Shown here: in pieces, positions 60,145-64,000 of the stretch | How the letters are laid out: the number at the start of each line of letters is the position of its first letter | Numbering within the stretch: position 1 is the first letter of the stretch | Assembly: GCA_028622995.1 (NCBI GenBank) | Contig: JAJQJQ010000007.1 | Span: 806,001 to 870,000, forward strand | Length of the DNA: 64,000 bases | Source: Panagrolaimus kolymaensis | Taxonomy: Eukaryota; Nematoda; Chromadorea; Rhabditida; Panagrolaimidae | Reading direction: 5' to 3' | Made by a program: the position numbers and the translations under genes | Notes under the pieces: model-generated | Database searches by the model: none | What the model was told of the DNA's origin: nothing | Seen by the model: only the letters and a program-made list of their open reading frames with translations

Positions 60145-61878
60145 TGTAATTAATTTATTACTGTGGACAATGTTAAGAATTGCAAAATGTCAAAGGTGAT
60201 TTTATATACTCCCGAAATGTTCTCGGTAATAAAACAAGAAAACTTGTTTTGTTTTGTAGTGTTTTTTAAAACAAGGTGAATCACACTTCACATAAATAAT
60301 TACACTACAAATAATAATAATCACCGCAGGGCAGCTGCGTCAAAATATAAATTTATTTTGGGGTCAGCGAAGGATGACTAAGAAATATTGTCGAAGTCAC
60401 TTTTTAGAAATACTGTCAGGATTTTTTGGAAAAAAGGATTGCGAAAAGAGACGTTTTTAAAGCCATGGAATATTTTAATGTTCAAAAAACAAAATACCGG
60501 AAAAGACATAGATTTTTTAATTGATAAAAAAAATAAGCAAGCAACTAACACTTTTTTGTCGCTGTTTTCAAGCAGGCAAAGAAAAAAAAGAACTTTTCTT
60601 TCGTTCGAATAAAAGGATTAAAAACATTTTCATCAACAACAAAAAAAAAACATAAACACAAAACACATGTAATAAAATAAGTTTGATATTTTGTTTTCTT
60701 TATCTCTCACACAAAAGCTGACAAAATCAAAGAATCATTATTTATTTAAAAAGTTATTAGAAAAAGATAAAAGTTTTGATGATGATCCTCAAACTAAACA
60801 AAAATCACAATTTAAAACATTTTTGTTTTATATCATCGTAGAATTTAATCTTTTGACCGCAAAGGTTTATGGGTTTGAAAAGGAAAAAAATCGATAACCA
60901 TTAAAGGGTGTGTCCAAAGTAAAAAAAAAAGAACACATTTTTTCCGCTGCAAATTTTTCTGCTCTTTTTAGAGCTTTGTTTGGATAAATAACATTCAAAC
61001 GAAAACGCTAAATTTAGCAAATAAAAATACACTATTTTTATTAAATACCGTTGAGATTGACAAGCTTTTTAAAAACACCATCCCTCAATTTATTATACTT
61101 TCACTCTTTTATTTTTGTCTTCTTTTATATAAAGTTAATTTTTGCAATAAGCAGAGTACGCGTATATTTTCATACATTTAAAAAAAAATAAAGCGTAAAC
61201 AAGGAAATTGATGCGTCAACCTTTTTTTCTCAGTAAATTTCAAATTCTTTCTGAAGTTTATTATTTCAAATTTTGGGATTTAATTTTATATTGCGTGTGA
61301 GATGCTCTGATTACTGTACTATGCATTAGCAGCGTTCCTTTTTGTGCATTTCCTGAACTATCACACTTTTAAAAAATTGTCTTCAAAAAGCTTTAAGTTA
61401 ATTTTATCAATCAAAAGGTACTTCTTGCGTTCATTCATTCATGATGAAAAGGGAAAACCTGTTTTCGGTGTTACTTATAAATTGATTAATCATATATTTA
61501 TTACAAGACAAATATTGTAATCACTTAATTATCTAAAACATGGCTCACGTTTTCTTGGAACTGTGATATTTAAAATATTGTAAAATCCTTTTTTAGCACT
61601 TTTAAAGAATAAAAAAATTTTAAAGCAAAGAAATTAATTGATTACTCATTTCATAAAATTTTTAACAAACGGATGTTCAAAACTATTTCAAGGCGTGATT
61701 TAGAGTTTTTTTTGAATCTCTGTGTTTAGCATAAATTAGCAGGCATCACCAAGAAAATTGTTACACAGTTCATATAAATATTCCAAGGTTTTGAGTACAG
61801 ATCTCTCATAATTTAATTTCTAAATAAGTTGAGTTTTTCTTGATTTTGATTAAAAGTAACAAAAATATTTCGACCCTT
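60145..61878. other. Intergenic, no gene seen
   Basis: About 1.7 kb of AT-rich DNA between divergent genes (chitinase on minus, cysteine-rich peptide on plus). Short open frames (60388-60612, 60691-60897) are A-run artefacts. Confidence 0.45.
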
Positions 61879-62659
61879 ATGAAACTTTCAATCGTTGTTT
61901 TTACTTTGTTGCTCGCTGCTTCATTAGTCCATGAAGCTCAAGCCCAATGTCGTCGAACCAAATGTCATTTACATAGCGCTCGAAATGAATGCGAAGGAGA
62001 TGAATATGTTGGAAATTGGGGATATTGTTGGGGAGTTGCTGGCAAATGGGAAAGCTGCTGCAAAAAACACTCCAATATGGAATTAAATAACTTCCCCCAA
62101 AACGAAGATATGGATTCGAAAACTTTACCGGTCGAAGAACAAAATATCCTTGATGATGTTCATGGCCAAGCTCAATGTCGTAAAACAAGATGCGATATTG
62201 ACAGCAAATGCAATGATGATGAATATGTGGGTGTTTGGGGATATTGCATGGGTATTTCCGGAAAATGGTTAAATTGCTGCAAAAAAATTCAAATTCCCCA
62301 AAATGTGGATATGGATTTGAAAGCTTTACAAAACGGTGAAGAAAATATCCTTGAACTTTATGGTTTCCTTCGACCAAAAGTTTTAAAACCAAGTAAACCA
62401 TTGCCACAAGGCCTCATTTCAGAAAAAGAAAAATTCTGGTTACAAACAGTAAGCTTTATAATTTATATTAACCAACATTTTTTGTTTTTTTCTGGTATCA
62501 CGAGTTAAAGTAAACTTTTTTTAGAAAGTTCAATGCTGCGCATGCCCCGTTGGACATTGTCGTTGTTGCAGTGCCATCGGTGTTGGAGTGTGCTGTGATT
62601 TTAATGCAGATAAAAACAACGCTGAAACCGTCAAAGAGACTTTGAACGAAACTTTCTGA
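61879..62659 (+). CDS. Secreted protein with duplicated six-cysteine domain (defensin-like spacing)
   Basis: A 234-residue protein from exons 61879-62448 and 62525-62659. I chose the ATG at 61879 because it opens a good signal peptide (MKLSIVVFTLLLAASLVHEA); an upstream in-frame ATG at 61840 is less suitable. Two related domains follow. The first is CRRTKC-x8-C-x11-C-x9-CC, the second CRKTRC-x5-C-x11-C-x9-CC; both carry DEYVG-x-WGYC and GKW before the CC. Each is followed by an acidic spacer with PQN-x-DMD and EE-NIL. The second exon adds a different cysteine cluster (CCACPVGHCRCC, GVGVCC). Paired cysteines ending in CC recall defensin-like peptides, but I cannot place it in a named family. 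An antimicrobial or other secreted role is inference. Confidence 0.75.
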
Positions 62660-62999
62660 ATAAATAAAAAAATGCATTCATAAACATTTTTAAATAAATT
62701 TTTGTAACACTTTTTAAAGCGGTTTTTGATGTAACGAAATATTTTTTAAAATAAAATTTGTCTAAAGCACTCAACCATTTTCTGATCATAAATCATTTCA
62801 GCGTTTTATTATTTGATTCTTCATTTTTGTAATTTAAAAAAGTTTTAAAGAAAATAGATTGCATTCACTCTATTTGGTGCGCCTAATTTATTTTAAAGCG
62901 GTTATTTTGATTTCAAAAATTAATGGAAAGCGTAACTTGGTTTTTTAAATGAGATGATGCATCAAGATAAAACTCTATATACATTTGATTTATCATATT

Positions 63000-63626
63000 C
63001 CCGACCTTACAAAGCGGGAAGAAATCAGGTCGCTCTCAGGTAAACTACATGCAGCAGCCAACAGAAAACAGGTTACCTGAGAACTCGAAGTTTATCTGAA
63101 AAGTTCATGCGCTTTACCTGAATTCTGCAAAAATTTGGCGGCAAAAAATGAGAATTTTTTATCCATAAATTATTCTAATTTTTATTTTAATAGTGTTTAT
63201 AATAAACAGCTAATCCAAAAATTTGCATTTTTACGATGCTCTTACTTAATCCTTGCGGACAAGTTCAAAAATATTTTTTTTTTCAAACACTTCGAGGTGA
63301 ATGAAATTTTACAACCTATTTTTTTATAATTCAAGCTAATAATTCCTTTTCAAACAATAGAAAATTTGTTAGATGTTAACCTAAAACAGAAGAATATATG
63401 CATCTTGGTAAACATAAACAGTATGCGGGCGCGCTTTGAGCAATAGATAACCAAAGAAAAACATGCCACCTGATTACTACCTGATTATCACCTGAATTCT
63501 TCCTTTCCATGATTTTTACCTGAAAATATCTTTTACCTGAGAACGACCTGTTTTTTAGGCGCGCTTTACCTGATTCGTTATTGGTTTAGTCGTTTACCTG
63601 ATTTCTTCGTCCTTTGTAAGGTCGGG
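63000..63626. mobile_element. MITE-like non-autonomous DNA element
   Basis: Bounded by 15-bp terminal inverted repeats, CCCGACCTTACAAAG (63000-63014) and CTTTGTAAGGTCGGG (63612-63626). Inside each end are clustered short repeats of TTACCTGA/TCAGGTAA (at least ten copies in both orientations), typical of transposase-binding subterminal repeats. About 627 bp, with no transposase frame. The target-site duplication is unclear. Confidence 0.75.
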
Positions 63627-64000
63627 TTAGCTTTCAAATCAACCATAAACATAAACTTTAGTATTTTTTTGTGACTGATTCAACACTTGTTATTGCTTGA
63701 TTGTTTTTCTATGTCTCAGATAGCTGCTATATGGTATAAATCTTTTTTATTTTTTTGTGCTACAAAAATAAACACATGTATCCTTATAAAAGTTGATTTT
63801 GTGAGAAAAAAAGTTAGGCTAAGATAATTTTGTGAAAAGTAGCAGCCATGTTAGTAGGACAATATTCAATCGTAGTCTTCTTTTTCTTCACTTTTTTCTT
63901 ATTCGAAATCAAAGTCAATGGTTATTGCCTTTTGAACAATCTTGCAAACACAAACATTTTGGTAGAAGATAAACGCAAGTTCAGGTTTGGAAATATTACA
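63627..64000. other. Right window edge, no gene seen
   Basis: AT-rich; no supported feature up to the edge. Confidence 0.35.

Overview
The window looks like nuclear DNA of a free-living or animal-associated nematode, probably clade IV and possibly panagrolaimid. That is an inference from content, not a database match. The base composition is strongly AT-rich. Genes are compact, with introns of roughly 45-110 bp that end in T-rich ...TTTTAG/TTTTCAG acceptors. Several start codons have an acceptor-like site just upstream (22731, 25007, 37243, 11218, 50491), as expected for spliced leader addition. Family content fits too: a major-sperm-protein-like sequence, a serpentine chemoreceptor, multi-domain C-type lectins, BTB and F-box-like genes, serpins, and a beta-tubulin with the nematode residues F167/E198/F200.

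Layout. 1-2135: multi-CTLD C-type lectin (minus, runs off the left edge). 2508-4410: RMI1-like dissolvasome subunit with a four-copy repeat linker. 5806-6873: intronless 7TM receptor. 7691-8223: LITAF-domain protein. 8938-11217: SLC17-type transporter. 11.2-22.7 kb: gene-poor, with one doubtful two-exon gene at 17.8-18.2 kb. 22751-23576: three-pass membrane protein with highly expressed-gene codon use. 25036-26612: beta-tubulin. 27.5-28.8 kb: MSP-like pseudogene. 29.7-31.1 kb: pseudogene of the N-terminal part of proteasome subunit RPN2. 31920-32226: neuropeptide-like precursor. 32.2-37.2 kb: gene-poor. 37252-37975: bZIP-like factor. 38349-40551: single gene joining HAT repeats to an F-box-like/LRR tail. 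41.7-43.2 kb: histidine acid phosphatase with one in-frame TGA. 43681-45149: BTB protein. 45.3-45.7 kb: serpin fragment. 46.0-46.7 kb: hairpin repeats and a decayed gene. 47330-47731: small coiled-coil protein. 47958-48569: mucin-like surface protein with one in-frame TGA. 49078-50490: intact intracellular-type serpin. 50775-51582: 116-bp perfect inverted repeat. 51812-52095: small gene. 52912-57977: two 436-bp, about 99% identical inverted repeats enclosing mitochondrial ribosomal protein L3 and a GPI-anchor-type surface protein. 58441-60144: secreted GH18 chitinase with a chitin-binding tail. 61879-62659: secreted cysteine-rich duplicated peptide. 63000-63626: MITE-like element.

The genes are a mixture and do not form an operon or pathway. 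Housekeeping functions (RMI1, L3m, tubulin) sit among fast-evolving environmental and immune-type genes (lectin, chitinase, cysteine-rich peptide, serpin, BTB, GPCR). The most striking features are the amount of pseudogene material between 27.5 and 48.6 kb, two near-complete genes each broken by a lone TGA, and the recent inverted duplications.

All exon boundaries were derived by reading splice signals and keeping the reading frame, without transcript support.
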